The notes below the pieces were generated by a model, which was given only the letters and a program-made list of their open reading frames with translations, did no database searches and was not told the origin of the DNA. This document shows positions 12,279 to 21,461 of a stretch of 64,000 bases of DNA, one piece after another. The stretch covers positions 248,001-312,000 of the forward strand of contig NZ_JAUFQE010000001.1 in the NCBI RefSeq assembly GCF_030409755.1, given 5' to 3'. Made by a program: the position numbers and the translations under genes. Source of the stretch: Vibrio lentus. Lineage in GTDB: Bacteria; Pseudomonadota; Gammaproteobacteria; Enterobacterales; Vibrionaceae. Numbering within the stretch: the first letter of the stretch is position 1; the number at the start of each line of letters is the position of its first letter.

Positions 12279-13742
12279 ATGATGACTCAATTACAGAATG
12301 TTCAAGCAGAAAACGCACTTTACATTGGCGGCGAATGGCAAGCGGGTGTAAGCACCGTTGCGAACATTAACCCATCAGATATTTCTGAAAATATCGGTAA
12401 CTTCGCACAAGCAAGTGCTGACCAAGTTCAACAAGCGATTTCAGCGGCAAAGCACGCTCAACCAGAGTGGGAAAAAACGCCGATTGAACGTAAGCAAGCT
12501 GTACTTCAAGCGATTGGTGATGAGCTGATTGCACGTTGTGATGAGCTAGGTACGTTGCTTTCTCGTGAAGAAGGTAAGCCTTTTGCTGAAGGTCGTGGCG
12601 AAATTTATCGTGCAGGTCAGTTCTTCCAGTACTTTGCAGCTGAAGTGCTTCGTCAAATTGGCGACAACGCAGAATCAGTACGCCCAGGCGTTTCTGTAGA
12701 AGTGACTCGTGAAGCGGTGGGTGTTATCGGCATCATCTCTCCTTGGAACTTCCCAACAGCAACAGCAGCTTGGAAAATCGCTCCAGCGCTTGCTTTCGGT
12801 AACAGCGTTATCTGGAAACCAGCAAACCTAACACCAGCAAGTGCGGTTGCGTTAACTGAAATTATCCACCGCCAAGGCATGCCAGCAGGCACGTTCAACC
12901 TTGTTCTAGGTAGCGGTTCGAAAGTAGGTGATGCACTGATCAACTCTAAAGAAGTGAACGGTGTGAGCTTTACCGGTTCTGTTGATACAGGTCGTAAGGT
13001 TGCAGCTGCTACAGCGCCAAACTTCGTTCGTTGCCAACTAGAAATGGGCAGTAAGAACGCACTTGTGGTTGCTGATGATGCTGATATCCAAACAGCTGTT
13101 GATGCGACTATCGCAGGTTCGTTCTCTGGCGCGGGTCAAAAATGTACAGCATCTTCTCGTCTAGTGGTTATGGATGGCATTCACGACCAATACGTTGAAG
13201 CACTGATCAAGCGTATGAGCGAGCTTAAAGTGGGTCACGCACTAGAAGACGGCGTATTCATGGGCCCTGTTGTCGATGGTAACCAACTTGAAGCAAACCT
13301 AGGTTGGGTTGAGAAAGCACGTCAAAGCGGCGGTGAGCTAGCATTTGGTGGCGAACGCCTAAGCATGAAACACGAAGGCTTCTACATGTCTCCAACGTTG
13401 TTCTTGAATACTAAGAACGATTGGGAAGTGAACCAAGAAGAAGTGTTTGCACCAATGGCAAGCGTGATTCGTGTCGCTGACCTAGAAGAAGCTATCGCGA
13501 CAACAAACGATACTCGCTTTGGTCTAACGGGCGGCATCATTACTCAAAGCCTACGTACTAGCGCAATGTTCAAGCAACAAGCGCAAACAGGTTGTGTGAT
13601 GGTGAACCTACCAACAGCAGGCACAGATTACCACGTACCGTTTGGTGGTCGTAAAGAGTCTAGCTTCGGTCCTCGTGAGCAAGGTCAGTACGCGAAAGAG
13701 TTCTACACAGTAGTGAAGACAGCTTACCAGCGTCCTTACTAA
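12279..13742 (+). CDS. NAD(P)-dependent aldehyde dehydrogenase
   Basis: A 487-residue aldehyde dehydrogenase with a complete catalytic set: Asn157 (SPWNFP), Lys180 (WKPAN), Glu255 (LEMGSKN) and nucleophile Cys289 (GQKCTASS). It oxidises an aldehyde to a carboxylate in the cytoplasm. It resembles the ketoglutarate-/succinate-semialdehyde branch more than betaine-aldehyde dehydrogenases, though this is by eye. Tandem ATG codons at 12279 and 12282 follow AAGGACAG; the second has better spacing. The 196-bp gap after RidA could carry its own promoter. Codon use looks highly optimised, suggesting strong expression. Confidence 0.93.
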   Translation: MMTQLQNVQAENALYIGGEWQAGVSTVANINPSDISENIGNFAQASADQVQQAISAAKHAQPEWEKTPIERKQAVLQAIGDELIARCDELGTLLSREEGKPFAEGRGEIYRAGQFFQYFAAEVLRQIGDNAESVRPGVSVEVTREAVGVIGIISPWNFPTATAAWKIAPALAFGNSVIWKPANLTPASAVALTEIIHRQGMPAGTFNLVLGSGSKVGDALINSKEVNGVSFTGSVDTGRKVAAATAPNFVRCQLEMGSKNALVVADDADIQTAVDATIAGSFSGAGQKCTASSRLVVMDGIHDQYVEALIKRMSELKVGHALEDGVFMGPVVDGNQLEANLGWVEKARQSGGELAFGGERLSMKHEGFYMSPTLFLNTKNDWEVNQEEVFAPMASVIRVADLEEAIATTNDTRFGLTGGIITQSLRTSAMFKQQAQTGCVMVNLPTAGTDYHVPFGGRKESSFGPREQGQYAKEFYTVVKTAYQRPY

Positions 13743-13806
13743 TCCACTTTCTATATAAGAATTGGATAGTTGAAGATATTAAGTCTCTAGCTATCCAGCT
13801 ATCGAA

Positions 13807-13916
13807 TTGGCCTGATTCATTGAGTCAGGCCAACATCCAAACCAAAGCAGCAAACGAAATTAGACAAGTGATTTAACCCATTTTTGAAAACATGTTATTT
13901 GAGCGTGTTTTCAAAA
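13807..13916. repeat. two inverted repeats ahead of the M19 gene
   Basis: TTGGCCTGA/TCAGGCCAA (13807-13815 and 13825-13833, perfect 9-bp arms, 9-nt loop) is followed by TTTTGAAAACA/TGTTTTCAAAA (13882-13892 and 13906-13916, perfect 11-bp arms, 13-nt loop). Neither has a T-run. They may be RNA processing or stabilising hairpins between cistrons, or operator sites. Confidence 0.5.
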
Positions 13917-13952
13917 CCGAGCTAGAACACTGAGCTTTCAATAGGAGTGGTT

Positions 13953-14948
13953 ATGTACCAGCAACGGATTGTTATAGATGGATTGCAATACTGCAATTGG
14001 AACAGAGAATATTTCCAAACACTAAAGGCGAGCGGCATTACAGCAGTTCACGCTACCGCGGTTTACCACGAGACAGCTCGTGAAACCTTATCTCGCTTTG
14101 CAGAATGGAACTTAAGATTCGAGCAGAACGCAGACATTATCATGCCGATTCATTCAATGGCTGATGTGGAAACTGCAAAAGCGACAGGCAAAGTCGGCAT
14201 TTTTCTAGGTGCTCAAAACTGTTCTCCAATCGATGACGAGATTGGTCTTATCGAAGTAATGCGTCAGCAAGGTCTTTTGATCATGCAATTGACGTACAAC
14301 AACCAGAGCTTACTGGCGACGGGTTGCTACGAGAAGAACGATACGGGTATTACTCGCTTTGGTAAGCAAGCGATCGAAGAGATGAACCGAGTGGGCATGA
14401 TCATCGATATGTCTCACAGTGCCGAGCGTTCAACGCTTGAGGCGATTGACCTATCTTCTCGTCCTATTTGTATCAGCCATGCGAACCCAACGTTTGCTCA
14501 TGATGCACTACGAAACAAATCAAATGATGTGATTAAAGCCCTAACCGCACGCGGTGGCCTAATCGGATTCAGCTTGTACCCATTCCACCTACCAAATGGC
14601 AGCCAATGTACGTTGGAAGATTTCTGCCAAATGGTTGCGACGACCGCTGACATGGTTGGCGTAGAACACCTAGGTATTGGTAGTGACCTATGCTTAAACC
14701 AACCTCAAGCCGTTCTTGAATGGATGAGAAATGGTCGTTGGTCTAAAGCAATGGACTACGGTGAAGGCTCTGCAAACAACTCAGGTTGGCCAGATGCGTT
14801 GCCTTGGTTCTGTGGTAGTGCGGGTATGGAAAATATTTATAACGGATTGATGCGCCATGGTTTCAGCGAGTCTGAAGCTGGGCAAGTCTTGGGAGAAAAC
14901 TGGTTTAACTTCTTGAAAGATGGCCTCGAGCCTCAAAGCAAGGGTTAA
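13953..14948 (+). CDS. M19 membrane-dipeptidase-like protein with altered metal site
   Basis: A 331-residue TIM-barrel protein of the M19 (renal dipeptidase) family. ATG 13953 is chosen because AGGAG lies 5 nt upstream; a GTG at 13947 overlaps that site. Of the family's metal ligands, the two histidines (His155 in DMSHS, His176 in ISHANP) and the late Asp in GSDLC are present. The N-terminal His-x-Asp is Leu11-x-Tyr13 and the bridging Glu is Gln88 in GAQNC. It may therefore bind one metal or act on a non-dipeptide substrate. No signal peptide is present, so it is cytoplasmic. From memory, a related divergent M19 gene lies beside dimethylglycine catabolic genes in pseudomonads. Confidence 0.85.
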   Translation: MYQQRIVIDGLQYCNWNREYFQTLKASGITAVHATAVYHETARETLSRFAEWNLRFEQNADIIMPIHSMADVETAKATGKVGIFLGAQNCSPIDDEIGLIEVMRQQGLLIMQLTYNNQSLLATGCYEKNDTGITRFGKQAIEEMNRVGMIIDMSHSAERSTLEAIDLSSRPICISHANPTFAHDALRNKSNDVIKALTARGGLIGFSLYPFHLPNGSQCTLEDFCQMVATTADMVGVEHLGIGSDLCLNQPQAVLEWMRNGRWSKAMDYGEGSANNSGWPDALPWFCGSAGMENIYNGLMRHGFSESEAGQVLGENWFNFLKDGLEPQSKG

Positions 14949-15179
14949 GTGCTTTCTCACTAGTAATCATCGAATTAGCAGCCTTCTAATTAACCTTCAT
15001 TTAGAAGTGCTGTTGTAACCAATTTAACTATTCAAAAGGAACAACGGTCTATTTCGCAACGCGGTAACCCAAACATGGATTAGCCTGCCCAACACAAAAA
15101 ACAATAGGGCAGGTGTTAAATACACCTCTTGTAGTCATCATTAAAATGACAGCTGCAAAGAAACCTCTGGAGTCAGAGT

Positions 15180-16775
15180 ATGTCTGATTTAACCAATAGC
15201 GTGAAATCTTCAAACGTAAATGCGGGTCAAGCAAACACAGCAAGCAAAAAACCTCAGTCTGAATCTACTTCAGACAAATTAGGACTAACCAACCCAGCAC
15301 TTTGGTACAGCGGCGGTTTTATCGCTCTGTTTGTAACACTTGCTTTGTTTGATGGGGAGCTACTCTCTACCCTAGTAAACACGGGCTTTGCATGGTCTGT
15401 AAAAGTGTTCGGCCCTTATTGGCAAATGCTTCTTCTTCTGACTTTTCTTATTGGTCTTGGCCTGGCGGCAGGGCGAACAGGCAAGGTTATCCTAGGCGGC
15501 ATCGCGAAACCTGAAATGGATGGCTTCCGTTGGATGGCTATCATCTTCTGTACGCTACTTGCGGGCGGCGGTGTATTTTGGGCAGCAGCAGAGCCTATCG
15601 CACACTACGTTAACCCACCGCCGTTGTATGGCGCACAAGAAAACGCACAGCAAGGCGCAGTGAATGCGTTATCACAATCATTCATGCACTGGGGTTTCCT
15701 CGCATGGGCAATTGTGGGCAGCTTAACGTCTATCGTGGTTATGCACCTTCACTACGACAAAGGCTTGCCTCTTAAACCTCGTATTTTGCTTTACCCAGTT
15801 TTGGGCGAAAGAGCACTGAAAGGCCATACCGGCGCACTGATTGATGCATGTTGTATTGTCGCTGTAGCGGCGGGTACTATCGGTCCGATCGGCTTCTTGG
15901 GCTTGCAAGTCAGCTACGCTCTGAATGAACTGTTTGGTATTCCAGATGGTTTCACAACTCAGCTAATCATCATCTTGTTCGCTATCGTGCTTTACACATT
16001 GTCGGCATTAAGTGGTCTAAACCGCGGAATGCAAATGCTAAGCCGTTACAACGTAATTTTAGCAATGGCATTGATGGTCTACATCCTTATCTTCGGACCA
16101 ACGAACTTCATCTTCAATGGCTACATCCAAGGTGTAGGCAGCATGATAGATAACTTCATCCCAATGGCAACATACCGTGGTGACGAAGGTTGGTTAAGCT
16201 GGTGGACAGTGTTCTTCTGGGGTTGGTTCCTAGGTTACGGCCCAATGATGGCAATCTTCATCGCTCGTATTTCACGCGGTCGTAGTATTCGCCAATTGGT
16301 ATCAACCATTAGCCTTATCGCACCGTTTGTAACTTGCTTTTGGTTCACGATTGTTGGCGGCTCTGGTCTTGCGTTCGAAATTGCAGACCCCGGCAGCGTA
16401 AGTAAAGCGTTCGAAGGCTTCAACTTACCAGGCGCGCTACTGGCGGTAACTCAGCAGCTACCTATGCCAATGCTTATCTCTATTCTGTTCTTGATCTTAA
16501 CCACGATCTTCATCGTAACGACCGGTGACTCGATGACTTACACCATCAGTGTGGTTATCAGTGGTGAGACAGAACCGAATGCAATTATTCGTACCTTCTG
16601 GGGTGTGATGATGGGGGTAACAGCGTTGATTCTGATTTCCCTAGGTTCTGGCGGTATTTCAGCGCTGCAATCGTTCATTGTTATCACAGCGGTACCCGTG
16701 TCCTTAATCTTACTGCCATCGCTCTGGAATGCGCCTCAAATCGCAATCAAGATGGCGAAAGAGCAAGGTTTTTAA
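15180..16775 (+). CDS. BCCT-family transporter
   Basis: A 531-residue BCCT (betaine/carnitine/choline) transporter with about twelve membrane helices and a polar 35-residue N-terminus. Conserved marks are FWAAAEPIAHYVNPPP in helix 4 and the helix 8-9 signature ending FIARISRGRSIRQL. The aromatic box usually written WWxSWSP reads WFLGYGP, and the glycine-rich GMGIG stretch reads LLAGGGV, so the substrate may not be a classical trimethylammonium compound. The start follows a GGAG element. It lies between the M19-like gene and two uncharacterised genes and is probably the uptake step of this pathway. Confidence 0.92.
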   Translation: MSDLTNSVKSSNVNAGQANTASKKPQSESTSDKLGLTNPALWYSGGFIALFVTLALFDGELLSTLVNTGFAWSVKVFGPYWQMLLLLTFLIGLGLAAGRTGKVILGGIAKPEMDGFRWMAIIFCTLLAGGGVFWAAAEPIAHYVNPPPLYGAQENAQQGAVNALSQSFMHWGFLAWAIVGSLTSIVVMHLHYDKGLPLKPRILLYPVLGERALKGHTGALIDACCIVAVAAGTIGPIGFLGLQVSYALNELFGIPDGFTTQLIIILFAIVLYTLSALSGLNRGMQMLSRYNVILAMALMVYILIFGPTNFIFNGYIQGVGSMIDNFIPMATYRGDEGWLSWWTVFFWGWFLGYGPMMAIFIARISRGRSIRQLVSTISLIAPFVTCFWFTIVGGSGLAFEIADPGSVSKAFEGFNLPGALLAVTQQLPMPMLISILFLILTTIFIVTTGDSMTYTISVVISGETEPNAIIRTFWGVMMGVTALILISLGSGGISALQSFIVITAVPVSLILLPSLWNAPQIAIKMAKEQGF

Positions 16776-17110
16776 AGAGCAGTTTTTTTTAAAGAAAAGA
16801 GCTCTGTAAGGCAAGATCTCTGTAAAAAAGAGACTGTAAGAAATTGATTAAATAAGAACAAATCAGCCTTTGAAAGAAGGCTGATGCAAAATTCCGAAAG
16901 GAACAGCAAACCCGAACTGGTGAAAATACACCGGACGGCAAAGTATTTAGGTCAATCGATCTAGTCAGGACAAATAATAAGGGGTGAGCTCGCTTGCCCC
17001 ACATAACGTGAAAGCTAACCAGCATACTGTAACAACGAATGCTTCAAATGACGGCAACGATCGGTTCTGAATGGCTAGCAAAATCCTATAACTATAAGGT
17101 GGTGAGCAAA
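16776..17110. other. intergenic region with a hairpin
   Basis: A 335-bp gap after the BCCT gene. It holds a perfect 9-bp stem ATCAGCCTT/AAGGCTGAT (16862-16870 and 16877-16885) without a T-run, so it is more likely a processing or attenuation hairpin than a terminator. No other gene is seen. An upstream in-frame ATG at 17039 lacks a ribosome binding site. Confidence 0.5.
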
Positions 17111-18850
17111 ATGGATGCACATCGTTCTACCTACACTGAATCAGCATTACGTGACGCAACAGTCGTCATGGCACCGGAAAGGCTAGGTGCTATGCACCAA
17201 ACACGCATCAGCTTCGTAAGAACTCTGATTCGTAAAATGGCACAGCAAGAATGGAAAGTGACGAAACATGAGTGGCAATTAGACGCTCAGGGTTTTGGTC
17301 ACGTTATCTATAAGCTAGCGACGCCAAACCATGTTTATCATTTGGTTGTTTTTTGCGATGAAATTGCAGATGACGAACGAAATGACCGTGTAATAGCTGA
17401 AAAGTGGGACGTAACGTTCGCGCTTGTTCTTGGTGATGTTGATGTCACCCTGCTTGAAAGACTTCGTGCGAATGTACCGCTTCAAGAAGCTGGCCGTAAT
17501 CCTAACAATGTGCTTGTTTTAGCGCGTGCAAACAAAAGTGTACGTGTGTTTGAACATATCGTTAGTCACTTGGCTAAAGGTGTTCAACCAATACCCAAAG
17601 AACTGGCTGAAGTAGGCTACATCCTGCGAACCACTGCCGTTTATGGTAATGGCAAATTTGGCATTGCTGACTTTAAAATCTTAGAGAAAAATGAAGATTT
17701 CAATCAGTCATTTAGCGCTCAAATGTGTGCGGTGTATATGCTGCGTGAGTTCAGCCTAGATTGGGTTCATTATCTAGCAGAGCAACAAGGCGGCGAACAA
17801 GCGATTTCTTTACATCGTGGATTACAACGCTACCTAGGCGTTGGTAACGCGACAGGCTTAGGCATGGCGCCATACCTGATTAACCACCCAAGTATTGTCG
17901 ATCAGTGGATGACAACCCGTGAACATGCATTGGCGGACGTGTTGTCCAGTCAGACTGATACGGCGTTGATTGAGCCACTGCGTACATTAGTTAAAAAAGC
18001 GATTTATCATTTAGAACAAGTCGTTACCATCAATGAAACACAGCAAGAGCTAAACAAAGCTGCTGTTGATGATTTGAAAGAAACAGAGCAATCGCTAGAA
18101 ACGTCTGTCAGCCAGTGTGATACATGGTCGCAGTTAGTCGAGCAATCTAAGCAAATGAGTATGGAAGCCCAAGAAATCCTTATCTCATGTTTGATGGAAT
18201 TGTACCCAGAATTAGTGGACGCGCATCAAGAGCAAATGAATTGCAGCGAAACACTGTCGCTTCCTAGCGGCAAAAAGATTCAAGACCTTCTTGTTGTACT
18301 AGAAGAAAAGTACCGTTGGGCGATCACGACCGACTTTACTAAAGCAGAAAACAACTACTGGTTCTGGTACCGCTCTCAAGACAAAGAAGAGCCAAGGCTC
18401 GGAGTTCGAGGCGAAGAGTTGGGTGAAGAGCGTGAATTGCCTTTAGATATCGGTCGCCAAGCTTACCGTTTGTACCATGCTTTATTGCAATTCGCGCCTG
18501 AGCTTTCATTGGCTGAATTCCTTGTTAAACAGCCGCAACACCGTGCAATTGCGCGCCGTGTTTGGACGCTAGGTAACAAAGCGATGGGTGACATTCAAAT
18601 GAATGTGCTGCACCAAGATTCGCCGCCAATGCACCTACTGCGTTGTAAGCTTGCCATGTTTGGCGCGACTAAGTTTGATCCTCGCTCAGATCGCTGGGTA
18701 CGAGTGACGTTTTTCCAAGGAGCGCCACTGCTTGATGAAATTCATCAGGACGAATGGGTGTTCCCAATATTACCAAGTGAAGCAGAGCTCGCTGACTCAC
18801 AAAAAGCTACTACACATATCAACGCTCAACATGGAGGTAAATCGTTATGA
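17111..18850 (+). CDS. uncharacterised 579-residue protein of the BCCT/M19 cluster
   Basis: A large soluble protein that I do not recognise. ATG 17111 is preferred because AAGGTGG lies 8 nt upstream; a start at 17039 would add 24 residues without a ribosome binding site. It has no signal peptide or membrane segment. The middle (about residues 280-380) is helical and Gln/Glu-rich, and the C-terminal half is Trp- and Arg-rich (NNYWFWYRSQDKEEPR, RWVRVTFFQGAP). No catalytic motif is evident. Its stop overlaps the start of the DUF3726 gene by 4 bp, so the two are translationally coupled and probably act together. Confidence 0.8.
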   Translation: MDAHRSTYTESALRDATVVMAPERLGAMHQTRISFVRTLIRKMAQQEWKVTKHEWQLDAQGFGHVIYKLATPNHVYHLVVFCDEIADDERNDRVIAEKWDVTFALVLGDVDVTLLERLRANVPLQEAGRNPNNVLVLARANKSVRVFEHIVSHLAKGVQPIPKELAEVGYILRTTAVYGNGKFGIADFKILEKNEDFNQSFSAQMCAVYMLREFSLDWVHYLAEQQGGEQAISLHRGLQRYLGVGNATGLGMAPYLINHPSIVDQWMTTREHALADVLSSQTDTALIEPLRTLVKKAIYHLEQVVTINETQQELNKAAVDDLKETEQSLETSVSQCDTWSQLVEQSKQMSMEAQEILISCLMELYPELVDAHQEQMNCSETLSLPSGKKIQDLLVVLEEKYRWAITTDFTKAENNYWFWYRSQDKEEPRLGVRGEELGEERELPLDIGRQAYRLYHALLQFAPELSLAEFLVKQPQHRAIARRVWTLGNKAMGDIQMNVLHQDSPPMHLLRCKLAMFGATKFDPRSDRWVRVTFFQGAPLLDEIHQDEWVFPILPSEAELADSQKATTHINAQHGGKSL

Positions 18851-19584
18851 TCGTTTCTCACAATGAACTGGTAGCGGCCGTTAATAAAGCCTTTTTGGGT
18901 ATGCGTCGTACATGTGGTGAAGCTGATGTGATAGCGAACATGGTGGCAGATTTACAAATGGTGGGTTTGGATGGTGTTCGTCATTTTAACAATGCGAGCA
19001 ACTTTATGGGGCTAGAAGACGATTGCCCTGTAGACATTCAAGTACGCAGCGATAACACGGTTGAAGTCGACCTGCATAAGGCGAGTTTAGCGTGTCACCT
19101 TCCTGTGGTTATGGATTACGCCATTGAAAAAATGGTCGGTAAAAAGACGCTGAGAATTGAGTTAAACAACTGCCACAACCGTTGGTTGGCGTACAGCGAG
19201 CTTGTAAAACTGGCAGCGAAAGGTATTGCGTGCATGGCACGTTGGGATAACGGCTCTAACCCTAAGAGCACTTTGTATGTTCTTAATCGTGGTTGCGTTG
19301 CTCCAGAACTGTTTTTATCAGATTTGCCACTGGCATCGTACGAACATATCCACAATATGACCATCGAACTTTCCGTCCAGGATTTCGATATCGAACGTTT
19401 GTCAGATGGCTACCAAACACACATTGAATCAGAAGCGCTTTTTAAAACCCAAGAGAAAGCGTGGAACGATGGCATTGAGGTTGATGATGGGGAGTGGGCG
19501 GCACTGAAAGAGACCGCTACAGCAATCCTAGTTCAGAGCAGCGAACGCTCGACTCAAGGTGCAGGTGAACTGACGGCTTCGTAG
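18847..19584 (+). CDS. DUF3726-family protein
   Basis: A 245-residue protein that I recall as the DUF3726 family, of unknown function. The N-terminal part (SHNELVAAVNKAFLGMRRTCGEADVIANMV as a region) looks like the lid or recognition end of an oxidoreductase-like fold, with Cys22 conserved-looking, but no known active site is evident. It is cytoplasmic. It overlaps the upstream 579-residue gene by 4 bp and is followed by a strong terminator, marking the end of the transcription unit. Confidence 0.75.
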   Translation: MIVSHNELVAAVNKAFLGMRRTCGEADVIANMVADLQMVGLDGVRHFNNASNFMGLEDDCPVDIQVRSDNTVEVDLHKASLACHLPVVMDYAIEKMVGKKTLRIELNNCHNRWLAYSELVKLAAKGIACMARWDNGSNPKSTLYVLNRGCVAPELFLSDLPLASYEHIHNMTIELSVQDFDIERLSDGYQTHIESEALFKTQEKAWNDGIEVDDGEWAALKETATAILVQSSERSTQGAGELTAS

Positions 19585-19672
19585 TCGCTAGATTTATTAG
19601 GTTCATTAGAACTAACAGGTTCGATAGATTAACAGTGAGTAATCTGGTTAGTTTATCAACACAGATAAAACC

Positions 19673-19714
19673 AAAGAGCTTAACGAATCCTCACCTCGTT
19701 AAGCTCTTTTTATT
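19673..19714 (+). terminator. strong intrinsic terminator
   Basis: A perfect 14-bp stem, AAAGAGCTTAACGA at 19673-19686 with its complement at 19696-19709, with a 9-nt loop and running into TTTTTATTT. It closes the RidA-to-DUF3726 gene cluster. In the rest of the 19585-19971 gap a short GGTGCC/GGCGCC hairpin with GTTTTT (19907-19928) lies ahead of the next gene. Confidence 0.88.
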
Positions 19715-19971
19715 TGCCTCACGCTTTGGGTTTGCTTTACCTCATTTTTTTGATCTCTCGCTGGATCTACCTATTCTAAATTGACTGTTTCGACACACGT
19801 TGTTACCCGTTGAGAGGTAATTGAACAATTAAACGAAGCACCTTCACATTCATGTTAAACAAACGGTTTCATTTACAAGCTACTATGCGTATCTTGCTAA
19901 CTGAAAGGTGCCAAAGGGCGCCGTTTTTATTCGTACCGATGACTTTAGAATCAGATAAAAAGGAATGAAGC

Positions 19972-21264
19972 GTGCAAGCTAACTTTATTGATGGAACCAC
20001 CCTGTATCGTCAGCACTCTTTTGAGTTGCCACTCGACTATCAAGCCAAAGATGGACAACAGATCCAAGTCTTCGCACGTGAGCTGGTTGATCTTGCTAAA
20101 GATGCGCAAGAACTGCCATGGCTGATCTATTTTCAGGGCGGCCCAGGCTTTCCATCTCCACGAGTGAGCGGTCAATCAGGTTGGCTAAAGCGTGCATTAC
20201 AAAACTATCGTGTTCTGCTTCTTGACCAACGTGGTACAGGCAACAGCACGGTGATCAGCCATGAAACGTTGGCCCATCTGTCTCCAGAACAACAAGTTGA
20301 GTACTTAACGCATTTCAGAGCGGATAACATCGTTCGTGACGCTGAAGCGATTCGTGAACAGTTTGGTATTAAGCAATGGTCGACGATTGGTCAAAGCTTT
20401 GGTGGCTTCTGTACACTGAGCTATTTGTCGCTGTTCCCACAGAGCTTGCAGCGTTGTTATGTGACGGGCGGCATTCCTTCTATTGAACGCGAAGCTGACG
20501 ATGTTTATCGTGCGACTTACAAGCGTGTAGAAGACAAAAACAGAGCCTTCTTTGCTCAGTTCCCACAAGCACAAGCTATGTGTCGTGAGATCTCTGATTA
20601 CCTGCTTAACAATGATGTGAGATTGCCAAACGGTCAGGTGTTTACCGTTGAACAGTTCCAGTTGATCGGTATTAATCTTGGTGGCGGCGAAGCAAACCTT
20701 CCAATGTATTTCACACTGGAGAGTGCGTTTGTTGAAGTGAACGGAAGCAAGCAGTTGAGCTACAGCTTCTTAAATCAAATGCAGCAAGAGCAGGGCTATC
20801 TAACGAACCCAATCTACGCTATTTTGCATGAATCGATTTACTGCCAAGGTGCAGCGTCTAACTGGTCTGCACACCGAGTACGCGAGCAGTACCCACACTT
20901 TAACTACCAATCGGGTAGCGAGTTCTGGTTTACCGGAGAAATGGTGTACCCATGGATGTTCGACCAACTAGAAACGCTGAAGCCATTACGTGAAGCGGCA
21001 AACATGTTGGCCGAGAAGTCGGATTGGGGCACGTTGTACAACGCAGAGCAGTTGAGTAAGAATACGGTTCCAATGGCATGCGCAGTTTACGCGGATGACA
21101 TGTATGTAGAGCTGGATTACAGCCGTGAAACGATGGCGAACATTCCAAACTCAAAGGCGTGGATCACTAACGAGTATGAACACAATGGCTTGAGAGTCGA
21201 TGGCGAACGAATTGTAGATAAATTAATGACGATGGTTGAAGCGTTAGAGAACCTGCCAAAATAA
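19972..21264 (+). CDS. proline iminopeptidase-like S33 alpha/beta hydrolase
   Basis: A 430-residue peptidase of family S33. The oxyanion segment GGPG is at 56-59, DQRGTG at 85-90, the nucleophile is Ser142 in GQSFGGF, and Asp/His lie in YADDMYVE and EYEHNGLR near the C-terminus. It removes N-terminal proline or related residues from small peptides in the cytoplasm. The start is GTG, with AGGA 7 nt upstream. It is longer than the roughly 310-residue enzymes and matches the larger Aeromonas-type class. It lies after the terminator of the preceding cluster, so its link to it is only positional. Confidence 0.9.
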   Translation: MQANFIDGTTLYRQHSFELPLDYQAKDGQQIQVFARELVDLAKDAQELPWLIYFQGGPGFPSPRVSGQSGWLKRALQNYRVLLLDQRGTGNSTVISHETLAHLSPEQQVEYLTHFRADNIVRDAEAIREQFGIKQWSTIGQSFGGFCTLSYLSLFPQSLQRCYVTGGIPSIEREADDVYRATYKRVEDKNRAFFAQFPQAQAMCREISDYLLNNDVRLPNGQVFTVEQFQLIGINLGGGEANLPMYFTLESAFVEVNGSKQLSYSFLNQMQQEQGYLTNPIYAILHESIYCQGAASNWSAHRVREQYPHFNYQSGSEFWFTGEMVYPWMFDQLETLKPLREAANMLAEKSDWGTLYNAEQLSKNTVPMACAVYADDMYVELDYSRETMANIPNSKAWITNEYEHNGLRVDGERIVDKLMTMVEALENLPK

Positions 21265-21338
21265 TTAGACGATTTATGTTAGAAGCTGTTTACGTTAAAG
21301 CTGTCTACATTAGAAATAAGATACGCTAGAAACAAGAA

Positions 21339-21367
21339 AACGCTGCATCCGTGCAGCGTTTTTTTTA
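21339..21367. terminator. intrinsic terminator
   Basis: Perfect 9-bp stem AACGCTGCA/TGCAGCGTT (21339-21347 and 21352-21360) followed by seven more T. It ends the iminopeptidase gene and, read on the other strand, can serve the small gene at 21462-21644. Confidence 0.9.
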
Positions 21368-21461
21368 TGTCATCAAACTCAGTTTTACTCAGTATCGTAT
21401 TGATTACTAAAGCGAGTAAAACAGAGAGTTTAAGAACCGGGAGGGATAGTTCCTAAACTCA

